A program made the position numbers and the translations under genes. Source: Laetiporus sulphureus 93-53 (taxonomy: Eukaryota; Basidiomycota; Agaricomycetes; Polyporales; Laetiporaceae). From it: DNA of 64,000 bases. The DNA is taken from assembly GCF_001632365.1 (NCBI RefSeq), contig NW_024468565.1, positions 166,228 through 230,227 on the forward strand. The letters run 5' to 3'. The notes below the pieces were generated by a model that worked only from the letters and a program-made list of their open reading frames with translations, searched no databases and was not told the origin of the DNA. Shown here in pieces: positions 50,198-61,589 of this stretch. The stretch's first letter is position 1; each line of letters opens with the position of its first letter.

Positions 50198-52304
50198 ATG
50201 GCACCTAATGGCTCACCTTCTCCTCTTTCTCACTCTTTCTCACTGCTTATGGGCATGCCCATGCCTGTGGCTCCACCTTTGTCACAGATGCTGTTGCAAT
50301 CTGCTAGCACACCACTGGTGCATTTCTTCTCATTCTACTTCCATTTCTCATTGGCTAATGTGATATCCTCCTGTAGTCCCCTTCAAAGACCTCGCCACAG
50401 GTCACCACCATGTGCTTTGCTCTGTATGAGGGGTGGAAGGACCTTCAAGTAGCCTGTGCTCTGGATGACGACTGTGCAATGGAGGCTGCTGTGAGATCTT
50501 TTTCAGCTTGCTTGGTGAGTCCTGCTACCTGTGCCTGGTGCTACAGTCATTACTAAAACCTTTATCTTTAGTGCATTCTGGATGACATTCCTGAGGAGGC
50601 TGCTCACATTCACATGAAGAACTTCTGTGAGAAGGTCCACGCCTTGCTGGATCCATCATGCATCCATCCTGGCTCTCATGGTATGAGGAGCTGTTGTCCC
50701 CTGGTGCACGCTGCTGCCTTATCTGAGGCCAAGGTGCATCGGGCTTGCTTTTCTTGCACCCTATCCATTTCTAATAGCCTGCATAGGACTCGAGCCCTCT
50801 GCCATCTTCAGTTGTGTCAGCCCATACACCCACAGAGGGTGACATTATTGAGATCCCTGAAACTTCTCTGGCTACATCCCCACTCATTCTTCTACATGAC
50901 TCTTTTCCATCCATTCCTGCTCAATCTACCATCACTCCTATAAATGTTGAGGCCCCATCTTCAGAGACACTGACATCATCATCCTTGCAGTTTCAGCCAA
51001 GCCCAAACAACTCGCTGTTCCTCCCTAGCATGCCCAGTGCTCTGGCAATGGACATCGACACTGAAGGAGAACCTGAAAACATCATGTCTGTCTGCAGCTC
51101 TGACCAAGATGAGCTGGCCGATGATGAGGAGGCCTCTGCAGATGAGTCTTCAACTACTCTATCTGCTGAGACTGCTCCAAAAAAGGACATGGTTGCCAGT
51201 CTAGAGTTGCCAAAGCCATTCTGGACTGACATATGCATCTGCCAATTTGAACTTTCCATGATCACTCTCTTTCTCCTGAGTACATGTCTGCATGGCACAA
51301 GCCCACCATTGCCTGTCTGGTAAGCCCTGCCCATCCATTGTTCTGAGTCTCACTCACCGTTCTCGTATTATAGTGTTGCCATTGCCTGGAGTCTGAAAAG
51401 GTGACCTAAACCTGTATCCTCGACGAGTTTGAGCCAATGTGCTAGAAGTGCCACCGTGATCACAAGATGTGCATTTGGTGGTCACGCCTAACTGCTTTTG
51501 ATCTGAATGACGATTCTGGCTGGGCTGGGCTTGACACGATCTACCACTAATGTCACTGGTCCCTTCCTCTGGCCATCGATAAGGAGATGTCCCTCACAGT
51601 GGCGTTTCTGCAGCTTACTTATAATAGGAAGCAGGGCAAGGTCAACTACAAGGGTGCTTCCCTTGCCAAACAGCTTGGTCTTCCCCAGGACACTTCTGTT
51701 GGTGAATACGAGGAGCACCTCTTCATGCTCCCTTGTCTTCGTAAGTTCTGCTCCTTTCTTTCTTTCTATTGCCTTCTTACTATCATTTCTTTTCAAGGAT
51801 CAGTCCCAGTCATTTTGGTCAAGAAGAAAGCAGCTGCCACCACTAAGCTACAGAAGAAGCTTAAAGAGCTGGCCAAGAAAGAGCTGGCTGTGACCAGTCA
51901 TATGTTAAAGATTCTGCCATATCACTTTGGTATATGGCTCTTCATCCTTCATGCACATGCTAACCAATGTTGCCTCAATAGATCTCATCACCACTCGCAC
52001 CTTCAAGTGTGCTCACATTGAAGACTTGAAGCCTGAAATTGAGCACTTCTGAGTGCCACTCGAAGAGCCCAAGGCCACCACTTCTAACAAGATGAAGTTG
52101 TCGAAGGGTAAGAAATGCGCAAAGAACTCTGCAGTCACATCCTCGTCAAAGCTGGCCACTGACAATATGTCTCTGGTCACTGTCACTGTCAAGCACAATG
52201 AGCTGTGAATGCGGCTCTCCACAACAATGTTGCAGTTTGACCTGCTGCTCCAAAACTCACAGAAGATGGCCGAGGACAATCACAAGTTCCTCAGGCAAAA
52301 GTAG
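50198..52304 (+). pseudogene. Intron-containing cysteine-cluster gene converging on the gypsy element, decayed
   Basis: From ATG 50198 coding-like stretches separated by plausible GT-AG introns include ACALDDDCAMEAAVRSFSAC, EEAAHIHMKNFCEKVHALLD, an acidic/Ser-rich segment at 50814-51200, a cysteine cluster near 51374-51470 (CHC, C, then MC-KCHRDHKMCIWW), VNYKGASLAKQLGLP, a Lys-rich helix at 51800-51900, and QFDLLLQNSQKMAEDNHKFL ending at 52302-52304. In-frame stops at 51407 (TAA), 51443 (TAG) and 52206 (TGA) all fit C-to-T change from CAA, CAG or CGA. The Cys spacing hints at zinc binding. The family looks TE-associated in Agaricomycetes, but I cannot name it. Confidence 0.5.
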
Positions 52305-52603
52305 TGAGTTTGAGGATCTTCATGGATGGGCTGGCACAGTGACACCCTAGGGCTTTGCCACGGCATGTTTTTTGTACACTTTATCTAGTGTTCTCTCCCC
52401 TTCATGCATGCGGGGCAATGTATTTGTTGTTTCTTTTTGCAAAATATATACTGTTTGCCCAAAACCATCGGTGTGACTCAAGTTAAGGAAGAAAAGATTA
52501 TATAGGCTGTACTTGAGAGGTTGAGTTGACTTGTCTTGAATTCTAAATAGAGGGAATTATCTTGAAAGCAGTATATGGTGAGTTGCTGACCCTCCTTCAG
52601 AGC

Positions 52604-55600
52604 CTACTTTTCATCGTCATTGGATCCTTCTCCCTGCTGGTCTTCTCCTCCATTCTCCAATTGTTCTCCATCATCTTCCAAACAGGGCTCTTCTTCTCCT
52701 TCATCTTCAGCTTGACACATTTCTTTGAGTCAGACTTCTGATGCATCCAGCATTTCCTCGAATATGGTGATTTTCTCCTCTGCCATGAAAGGTACCACTC
52801 AAAATGCCATGGCTGGTCTATCCAGGCCCACTCCATCTAGCTCAGTGAGCATGTACACTCCTCCCCAACTGTGAAACAACATGACATATGGTCCTATGTA
52901 GCATGATCACATCTTTTGATTAAGCACCTTTTCGATTTGAGTATGTCGTACTAGTACCAGGTCTCCTTTTTTGAAGTTGAAGTCTTTGATAGTTCACTCG
53001 TGTATTCTTTTGAATCATCTCGCAGCTGCTCTCCTAGCCTCATAGACAGCATTATGAATATGTGCGACTTGTTCTCGATGTTTCTGCAGCACTTCTGCTC
53101 GACTTGCAATTAGGTCCATGGTTGTTACCATTCTGACTGGTGCTGAAATCAGGGAGGTCACTTCAATGATATTGAGCAGTAAAACTGGATGGGTGCCAGT
53201 GACTGCAAAATAGGATGAGCGCCCCATTCATCATCGAATGATTACTCTTTCTGACCAAAATACTGAGTGGGCAACCTGGCTCCATTTGTGCTCCTCCCTG
53301 TCAGCAGTCTTGAATAGGCCCCTGCCAAATGTTGAAGTGTGGATGTTCAACTATTTCATTTGCACAAGAGTTGTAGCCACTAATCTGAATGTGGTTGACA
53401 TGGTACTTCTTCTCCAGATAGGCTACAACTTTTATAAATGGAGCTCCGTTGTCCATTATAATTTCTGACAATGCTCCCCAGTGACAAAGTACGTCCTTAA
53501 AAATTCAGTCACTGAGTGTCTTTGCTGTCTCCACTCAGAGCATTCAGAACTTGAGGTAGTGTGTAAGTGAGCACCATCCTTGCACAATATATTTGAATCC
53601 GTTCGATGGCGGCATGTGCATAGCGTCGATATATATCTTTGTGAAGACCGGAGCTTGTATTACAACAGTTGGTGGGATCAGAATTTGGTAAATCTGTTGT
53701 TTCTGGCATATTTTGCAGGTTCTGATAAACCATGTGATGTCTGCGCCAACGTCTGGCCATCAAAATCATTTACCATGGCTGCCTAAGTCAGAAAGACACC
53801 TCAATGTTCCAACTCATTATATGCTTCAGCTAGAATCCTCAAATGGTTTTTAGGCAGGACCACTAGCTTGTGTGATCTCTGAGCATCCTTTCACCATAAC
53901 CGACCATCTCACTTGAAGAAGTGAACTGCATACTTGAGCATATGATCATACTCTTTTTTTATCAGATCTTCTGGCTTCTGCAGTGTCTCTAGCCAGTCGA
54001 TGATCTGAGAGATCAATTTATCATTTCTTCTGGCTCTAGCCGATCATGAAACATTGGCATAGGAGATCAAACTTTGCTCTGCTGATAGCTCTGTTCCATT
54101 ATCTGACTGTTCTGGTAGTGCAAAGATTGCTTGTATGCCTGGATCCTCCTCCATTCTGAAAAATTGACCATCCTCAGTCACTGACATGGGGTTCATGAGT
54201 TGCAATAAGAAAAGTATATGATGAATGAATCTGTGCATCTGATCTATCCAGTCATCAAATTCTGCATCCTTGATTAGTTCTGGTGGTGGACTTTCCAGTT
54301 GTCTAGGTCGATGTGATAAACTGTCTAGTCCATGCATTACTCCAGGTACATGGACTAGCTTGAATTGGTACATCAGGATTGCAATGACCCAATAATTGAT
54401 GCTTGCGCTGGGGGTGATATTGGATTTCTGCAACATTTCCTTGATGTATTTTGCTCCCACCTCGACGATGAGATTCTGAATGCTAATCAAATAGACCTTG
54501 AGTGCTTGGAGCATGCAGTACAATCTGTATAACTCCAACTTTGGCTGCAAGAATCTTTTCTCGTGATCGTTGAGTGTGATTGAGCCATAGTGGTTGAAGA
54601 ATCACTTCTTTGATCTGTCATTCACATCTTGGCATAGCTGATATCCAACCACAATCTGAGAGATGTCCACTGCAAGAATGACTGGTGCAGGTAAGTTGTA
54701 GTTAATTGCGTGCAGCATGGGTGACTGCAGCAGAGCTTGCTTCAAGTCCTTCATTGTCTTGAACTAAGGTTCACCAAACTCAAATGGAACTCCTTTTTTT
54801 GTGAGTTGTACTAGTGAGTGGGCTCATTTGGTGAAATCCTTGATGAATATCCTCACCACTCCGATTGTGCCCAGGAAGGCTCAGATCTCTAAGAGATCTT
54901 TGCACAGTTCCCAGTTTCGAACCATCCATATGCAAGATTCATCTGACAGGCATCCTTCAGGGGTGCACCAATGTTCCACTACTGTGATTTCTTCCATGCA
55001 AAGCATTAGTTTTGTGCTCGAGAATGTTCCACCTGCATATTTCATGTGTTGCACCACTTAGTTGAGGTTCTGGAAATGTTCCCAGATGAAGCGCTGAATG
55101 CCACTGTTGCCTGTGATCATTTTAAAGGTTCCATCTGATCATTCATATCATGTTGTTGATCCTTTAACTGGTACATTGTCAATGTAGGGGACTGTATAGG
55201 CCAGTATCTCCACTTGCAGGATGTAGGTTACATCGTTGTGGAAAATAGAGACTGAGTTAGTCCATCCCATCAGCAGGGTGACTAGGTGCAATGCTCCAAA
55301 TGGCATTTGGAACATTGTAAGATCACGTGATGTTTCAGCTATGAGTCTTTCATCATATCCAATATATAGGTCCAGCATGGCACCACATGCTCGACCATCA
55401 AACTGTTCTGCCAAGTGCTCTGAAGTTGAAGTTATGTCTGAGTGCTGAATTATGACTGCATTGAGCAGCTTCAGACTATGGACTAATCGCAATGATTTTC
55501 CATCCTTCTTGACTATGCAAAACCATCAGAAGTGATAGGAGAGATTTGATGGTTTGTATACTTCAGCATTGATCTTTTTCTTGATTATGGTGCATACTTC

Positions 55601-56690
55601 TTTGTATATTCCTGGCAGAATCAGAATATTCTGCTCGATCCAAGGCTTGTGCGATATTACTGGGAAGTCCATAGGTGGGAAGTACTCTGCCTTGAAGCTC
55701 CCTCTTTCTGAATCTCCCCAAGTGAATGCCCGATTGTGTAGGCACATGAACACATGCATCAAAGCTCACTCTTCCAGTCACAGGAATCCTGGCTTGTGCA
55801 CAGCATCTAACACCTCCATTCACTCTTTGGTGTATTGTCCTGTTAGAATGAATAGTCCTGGTCACTTGGGTAGTTGTGGTAGACTTCATAGTGGATCTCC
55901 TATTATTTTGTACATGATCTAAACTGCTCCAGTACTGATGCGATTACCAGCTTCATTTTAAGTGCCACCAATTTGTACTTCTTTTTTGTGGCTACATACA
56001 TCGTGTTCGTACTTGATTCTGAAGTGGGCGCAAATCTGATTATTGATCGTAGCAGCTGCGTAAATGTGGTATTTGTGCTTGGAAGAATGGCTGAGGTTGA
56101 TGTGTATAATGAGGACACTGCATCGAGAACTTGTCCCGATGCTCACAGATAGCTGGACTGAACTGAGATGGGATCAGAAGATATGACTAGGGAATAGGCT
56201 GATATTACTGGGATGTCTGAGTCACTTACATTGATGATTAGAGCCATTCCGTCACTTTTGATAGTCATATCCTCCATTAGTGAAAACCCGTATCCTTCTG
56301 TCGAGATTGCTGTGTCCCAACTTGGGGTGGTCCTCTTGGTACAGTGGGTATAGTAGCCACTCGTCCCATGTTCAGACATATGATTGTTACCGTTTGTTTC
56401 TCATTGAAGAAATTGTGCACTATGCTCTTGGTGAGCACATTAAATGAATGTTTGAGCAGAATATCATAGGCTGCTGCCTCAATGATGTGGATCTGGAGAT
56501 AGAGGACTATGTCCCTGACTTGAAACAGTACGTTGCGCACTAGACCGAGTGACTGATCAACTTCTGCATTTGTCGATTGCATGTTGAGTTCAATGGTTGG
56601 GTCATAGATAAGTCCTAGTGTGTGTCACACTTCTTCTGACATTGCTATGATTTGACGACCTGGATCTAGGATCGCTTCCACTCATTCCTT
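52604..56690 (-). pseudogene. gypsy pol: protease, reverse transcriptase, RNase H, integrase
   Basis: Protease: ILDPGRQIIAMSEE at about 56641-56683 and AAYDILLKHSFNVLT at about 56440. Reverse transcriptase 55900-55140: EEYFPP-type entry, VYKPSNLSYHF, LRLVHSLKLLNAV, FQMPFGALHLVTLLMGWTNS, and YIDN (55175-55186) in place of the catalytic YIDD. RNase H: QPKLELYRLYCMLQALKVYL, VEVGAKYIKEML (54550-54300). Integrase: YIDAMHMPPSNGF (about 53610), IIMDNGAPF (about 53455) and ANEIVEHPH (about 53345) keep the D,D,E residues; the C-terminal tail ends NDDEK with stop at 52604-52606. A TGA at 55525-55527 interrupts the RT, and further stops lie in the integrase. Not functional. Confidence 0.8.
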
Positions 56691-57499
56691 GTTGTCAATT
56701 AGCACAACTATTAAGTGGAGTGCATGTGAGTCCTTCGCCACTGTTAGCTGCTCTGGCTCATCTCCACTGTGGACATGCTTCAAGTATGCATCGTAGGGAT
56801 CAGGGATGATTGAGCCTATTGCTGCTAGTGGCTCCCCTCAACAAGTAAACTCCTCCTCCTGTCCAACTGCCACCATTCCATCTTCTGCAGATTCTAGGAT
56901 TGACACCATTCCTGCTGCACTTGGAGGCACAATGTGCTTTAGTGTGCATGCTTCTCGGTACTTGTTTCAGATGTCTGGTGATATGAAAAGCAGTTCTTCC
57001 ATTGACAAGGTTACTGAGGATGCTTTCATTGACTGTTTGAACACTGTGTTTGCTAGTTCTGGCTGGTAGATAGGTGATGCATTATGATAGGCTGCATCAT
57101 GCACCCCTGGCTTCAGGGCTTGTCCAAAGTTATGCATACTTGGTGGAATGTAGAGCACATCTCTTGCTACTCAGAATGGATGCTCTGACGCACTCTGTTA
57201 CTGGTGCGGACACACTTGGAGTACTCTCACTAGCCTTCTCAGCCTCCATCTGAGGCTTTGAAGACTCAGGTGCTTTCTCCATTTGTGCTAGCTTTGGCGC
57301 CACTCCTGCTGGTCACCTAGGTGGCATATGAACACCATCAAATACTGGCCTTGAGCACTTGAGATTAAATAACTCATGTTCTAGCACTTTGATCCTATCC
57401 TCTGCCTCTAGCAAGAATGAGCTGGCCTTGGCTGATGATACTTCAAATAGGTTGGCTGCTGAGACTGATGTGGTTATCAGCATTTGGTTGCATCAGTGC

Positions 57500-58540
57500 C
57501 ACTTGTATATTTAATCACAGATCATGATTCCTGGGATATTACGAGGCAAGAAAGTTCCATTCAGTAGGACAACCTTTCCTGCTGCATTGCACATGCACTT
57601 GCCATTCTTGATGTCTTCCTTGATGTGTTTGCAGGTTCCTATCATTTTTTCTGCTTCTCTGCAGTAGTGGCAATATTTGCTCGCATTTTCATTCATCACT
57701 GGTGGCTTACTTGCAGTGGCAGATTAGATGCTGCCATTCGACTTGATCACTTCTCTGGTTGCTGTGGTCATGAGCGTTTGCACCGATTTGACTAGGCTTT
57801 CTATGAGCAAAGAAATATCCTTGCTTTTGATACCTGTCATCCCACTAGCTGGTGTAGTTGATGATGTTTTTACTGCTGGTGGCCCTGCATTAGTTCCATG
57901 CAAGATGAACTTTGCCACTTCATAGACGTCGTTGATGGGGTAAGGGTCATCGGGATAATGATTGGGCTACTTCAGTTGTAGCCGCTGCAAGATCCTATTC
58001 TATAGCTTCAGCTGGAAACCCCATACAAAGGCACAGTTATATTCAGACTCAGAGATGCAGTTCTTGTCAATATGGAAGGATATGATTGCTAGAAATTCTC
58101 GGTGATAGTTTTCTAGCTCCACAATCATCTGTATTCTGAGGCAGACACACTCCCTGACTAATAGATCCATATCCCTAACCTCCCATTTCTGCTCAGTATC
58201 TGCGCCAGGCTATACAGTAGTTTCTGGATTGCTTGCTTCAAGTCTCGGTATGTTTTGAGTGGATTAGTGTATTCTGGGAGTGATTTCACAAGGTCGGTGA
58301 CATCGATGTTAAGGTAACACTTTACCCATAGCTTCTTCTCAGCTTTGGTGTTGATTTGGCAATGATTGAATAGGATTTTGAGGTCATCAAAGAAACAGAA
58401 TAGTGTTCTTGGCTGATTGAGATCAAATACTGGCGCTGATCGATCACCTCAGAATGACATTTGGTTGGTTATGATGGTACCCATGACTAAGGTGGCTGTG
58501 ATTAGAGGTGGAGCTGTGTGGGTTCGACCCTGAACTGGAT
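57500..58540 (-). pseudogene. gypsy gag, degenerate
   Basis: The frame near 58440-58220 reads APVFDLNQPRTLFCFFDDLK and CYLNIDVTDLVKSLPEYT, followed by stops; 57918-57724 has MAKFILHGTNAGPPA; 57699-57511 has the zinc-knuckle remnant CHYCREAEKMIGTC and KNGKCMCNAAGKVVLLNGTF. Further left (57158-56967) PELANTVFKQSMKASSVTLS and EELLFISPDI form the gag-pol linker typical of Agaricomycete gypsy elements. The knuckle has lost its usual GH pair. Several in-frame stops. Confidence 0.7.
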
Positions 58541-58787
58541 CCCTAGCATGTTCTGCTGCAAATGCAGCTTCTAGTTCATCTAGAAGCATTCAGAGAGGAA
58601 CTTCAGGGGACGAAAATGTGAAATGTGCCAAAAGTGGCTCAGCAACGGATGATTTGAGTGAGTTATGCTGGGATGGAGTAAGGGTACCAAGAGGTGAGAT
58701 GCTAAGTGAAGCGGTAGATGCAGGTGATTGTGATTGGAATGCCGAGAGCTGTGTTTCATGTAACAGAGATGGATGGTAGTTAGCTAA

Positions 58788-58813
58788 GGGCCTGTTCAGC
58801 CACTAACTGATGC
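58788..58813 (+). repeat. Left terminal inverted repeat of the Harbinger element
   Basis: 26 bases, exact reverse complement of 61561-61586, preceded by TAA. Confidence 0.95.
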
Positions 58814-58989
58814 GTGTCCGTTATCTTCCATAACTCTTAGCGCCCAGTTATGGACAACACGGAAATGTGACTGAGCATTATATTAGGGTGATATAGTGTG
58901 ACAACTAAGTGTGCACAGCCACCTACAATGACAATGAGTCAACAACATGCGAGCTTGCTATGCTATCCAGATAAAAGACAGTGATTTAC

Positions 58990-60095
58990 CTACACAAGCT
59001 CAATGGAGCATCAAAGAAGAGACTCTTTTGATACAACTTCTCACTGAGCACCATGCAGAAGCTGGAGATGGGGTTAACTACAAAGAGGCCACATGGTGAG
59101 CTGTTGCTGAAGAAGTGCAGAAGTATACCTTGCGAGGAGCTCCTAAAACTGCGAAGTTCTGCAAAACAAAATGGGCTGATGTGAGTAGTCACATTCTGAA
59201 ATCAAGAGTCATTGAACTAACTCTTTGTAGTTGCGAGAGACATACCATGTTATTGCAGCTCTACTTGAGCAGTCCAGATTTATCTGGAGTGCTGACCATG
59301 GTGTGCAAATTGATGAGTGCTCGGAGACTGTGTGGCAAGAGTATGTGAAGGTAAGTAAATCATATATCCTTGCCATGCTTGTATTGAGTCATTTTAGAAA
59401 CATCTGAAGGCAGCACCATTTCGCAACAAAGGCTGGCCACATTTTGAAGCAATGCAGGCTATCATGCCTTCGAAGGTAAAGGGTGGACATGTATATCATG
59501 CTATGCAGGAGCCTGAAATGGCTGAGGGTAGTCAGTGGGAAACTCAGGATGTGGATGATCCCGATGTGACTCAGACATTTATCTTGGAGTCACAGCTTTT
59601 TGAGGAGCAGGAAGATGAGGATTCAAATAGCAAGCATGGTGAGCCTATCAGTATAACTAACCTTCTCTAGGAATTCATTCTATTCATCTAGATGAACCTG
59701 AGGCAGTGAAGACTCCAGAGCGGAAGGACAAGTGCAAGTATTCGGTGATCATTTCTCCATTTTCAGCATCAACATCTCAGGCTCCTCCTGCATCAAAGCG
59801 CAATCGATTAACTGGCTCAACTGCATTTCATGGGATATGTGAAGAGCTGTCACTGTTCAATGACAGTTTTTGGTATGGTTTACAGCAGTTGCAGCCCACC
59901 ACAGAGGGATCTCCCATTTGCAAGACTCGTGTCATTGAGCGAGCACAGGAGTTGGAGACTGATTTGGATGATGATGAATTGGTGGATCTTCTGATGATAT
60001 TTGAAAAGGATCATGCTGCTGCTGATGCTTATATGGTCATAAAATCTGACACTCTTCAGAAATGTTGGGTTGAGAAGAAACTTGAAAGGGATTAA
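58990..60095 (+). pseudogene. Harbinger-associated Myb/SANT-like DNA-binding protein
   Basis: Helps the transposase find element ends and enter the nucleus in characterised Harbinger systems. The first visible exon reads QWSIKEETLLIQLLTEHHAE, NYKEATW, TGA at 59097-59099, AVAEEVQKYT, then GAPKTAKFCKTKWAD and an intron; next LRETYHVIAALLEQSRFIWS, an intron, KHLKAAPFRNKGWPHFEAMQ, and after one more intron a C-terminal helical domain ending KKLERD at 60095. The Trp spacing is that of the Myb/SANT-like domain. Apart from the TGA the reading is open, so the gene may be only lightly damaged. The true start could not be fixed. Confidence 0.75.
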
Positions 60096-60255
60096 GTACT
60101 AGTCATGTATCTAGCATTGTTGAATCTAAACACCCCCCTCTCTCAAAGCACTTGTTGATAATCATCCCACATTTCCTGTGCAACTCTGTCACACCTGGCA
60201 TTAGCACATGTCACCTTTGCCTGATGTGCAGGACCTTCTGCCAATTCTCCTGCAT

Positions 60256-61437
60256 TCACTTCAAACCATTCATCTTCACCCATGGCTCCTTCAAAGTCTT
60301 GAAGTTCATCAGGATCATGTATATGAATGAAATTGTGAATTGCACAGAGAGCAGGTGGGATGCAAGCCTGAATGTCATGTCATATTCAGGAGGATAGAGA
60401 AGAATTTTGAATCTTCGCTTGAGTATATCAAAAATTTGTTCAATGGCATTGCGAGCAGAAGCATGTCGAAGATTGAAGAGTTCCTTCTTATTTGTTGGTC
60501 TATAGCAAAAGTCAGACCTAAAAATAAGCTATCGTAAAAGCACAAATTTTACCGTAGGTCTGCCCTTCACCATTCAGCAAAATGGTATCGCACTCCTCGA
60601 TATGGCACAAGAAGTGCATCACATGATCCAAACCCTGCATCTGCAAGCCAGTACTTCCCCCTTGGAATTCTCAAACTCGTAAGCTGAGCATTGGTATAGA
60701 CAGCAGCATCTGCTGCTGATCCTTCCCATCTACTCAACATATAGTGAAATGTCAAGTCAAACCCACATGCTGCCAGACAGTTCTGTGATACCTCTTCCTT
60801 TCAATTTTGAGAATTTGCACGCTCCTCTGCAAATGGTGAGCAGTTGATGTGGGTTCCATCTATGGCACCTAATTCATCCTTGAAGAATGACCAGAATCGA
60901 GGATTGTTGTGAATTTCAGATGGTGTTGGATCATGTTCTGATGGCAATTTGACATATTTTGTGTAAAATGGGGGAGACGAGAAGATGTATAACATTCACT
61001 TGAAATATCGATATTGATTTGTCAGATAACATTCTGTAATAACCATATAAGGCATACACTGAAATTGTCTCATTGGACCATTGAAATCGCTCTCCAAGAT
61101 GTCGGACAGACAAGCCAGTTACTGAGGCATAGAGAAAAATTGCAAGTTGCTCTTTGAGGGTCACATATCTTGAGTCTGTGTGGCCCATCTCCTTGAGGGT
61201 GTCAATCAAAGCATAGAATACATGGTGATGCACTCCTAACTCTGATCGAATCTGCCTTGGGTGTCTGAGAAGAAGCTCAAGTACCCAGCCAGCACCAGTA
61301 AGAATGGAAGTGTGATATGGTTCAGGGTTGTGTAGGGTATCAGCAAGGCATAGAAGTGCAGTAATTATAATTTTTATGAAGGCAGCGGCATGATGAAGTA
61401 GTAGAATTTGACATTGACACCATTGCTCAGAATCCAT
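60256..61437 (-). pseudogene. PIF/Harbinger DDE transposase
   Basis: From ATG 61437: an N-terminal helical region (LGVHHHVFYALIDTLKEMGH), a helix-turn-helix-like segment (LKEQLAIFLYASVTGLSVRH; GERFQWSNETIS), then the catalytic domain with GAIDGTHINC (about 60855), FHYMLSRWEGSAADAAVY, KYWLADAGFGSCDALLVPYR (about 60650) and ARNAIEQIFDILKRRF (about 60430), so all three D, D, E positions are present. A 51-base intron lies near 60500. TGA codons interrupt the frame at 60801-60803 and 60567-60569 and possibly at 60996-60998. Stop at 60256-60258. Recently inactivated copy. Confidence 0.8.
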
Positions 61438-61560
61438 AGTGCAATACAATCTATTGCTATCGTGCACAAGCCGTGACAGCGGGCCGTCATAGCATTATTA
61501 CTATATATGGTAATAGTTGGTGTTGTTTAGCCATAACTGAGTGCTTAGCGTAACGGAGGT

Positions 61561-61586
61561 GCATCAGTTAGTGGCTGAACAGGCCC
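61561..61586 (-). repeat. Right terminal inverted repeat of the Harbinger element
   Basis: 26 bases, exact reverse complement of 58788-58813, followed by TAA. Confidence 0.95.
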
Positions 61587-61589
61587 TAA

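Larger units (their letters stand above)
58788..61586. mobile_element. PIF/Harbinger DNA transposon with perfect TIRs and TAA duplication
   Basis: Terminal inverted repeats of 26 bases, 58788-58813 (starting GGGCCTGTTCAGCC) and 61561-61586, match exactly, and weaker similarity continues inward. TAA flanks both ends (58785-58787 and 61587-61589), the usual 3-base target duplication of this superfamily. Inside are two convergent genes: a Myb/SANT-like DNA-binding gene on plus and a DDE transposase on minus, the standard two-gene layout. Both carry in-frame TGA codons. The element lies inside the gypsy leader, so it is the younger insertion. Confidence 0.93.
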
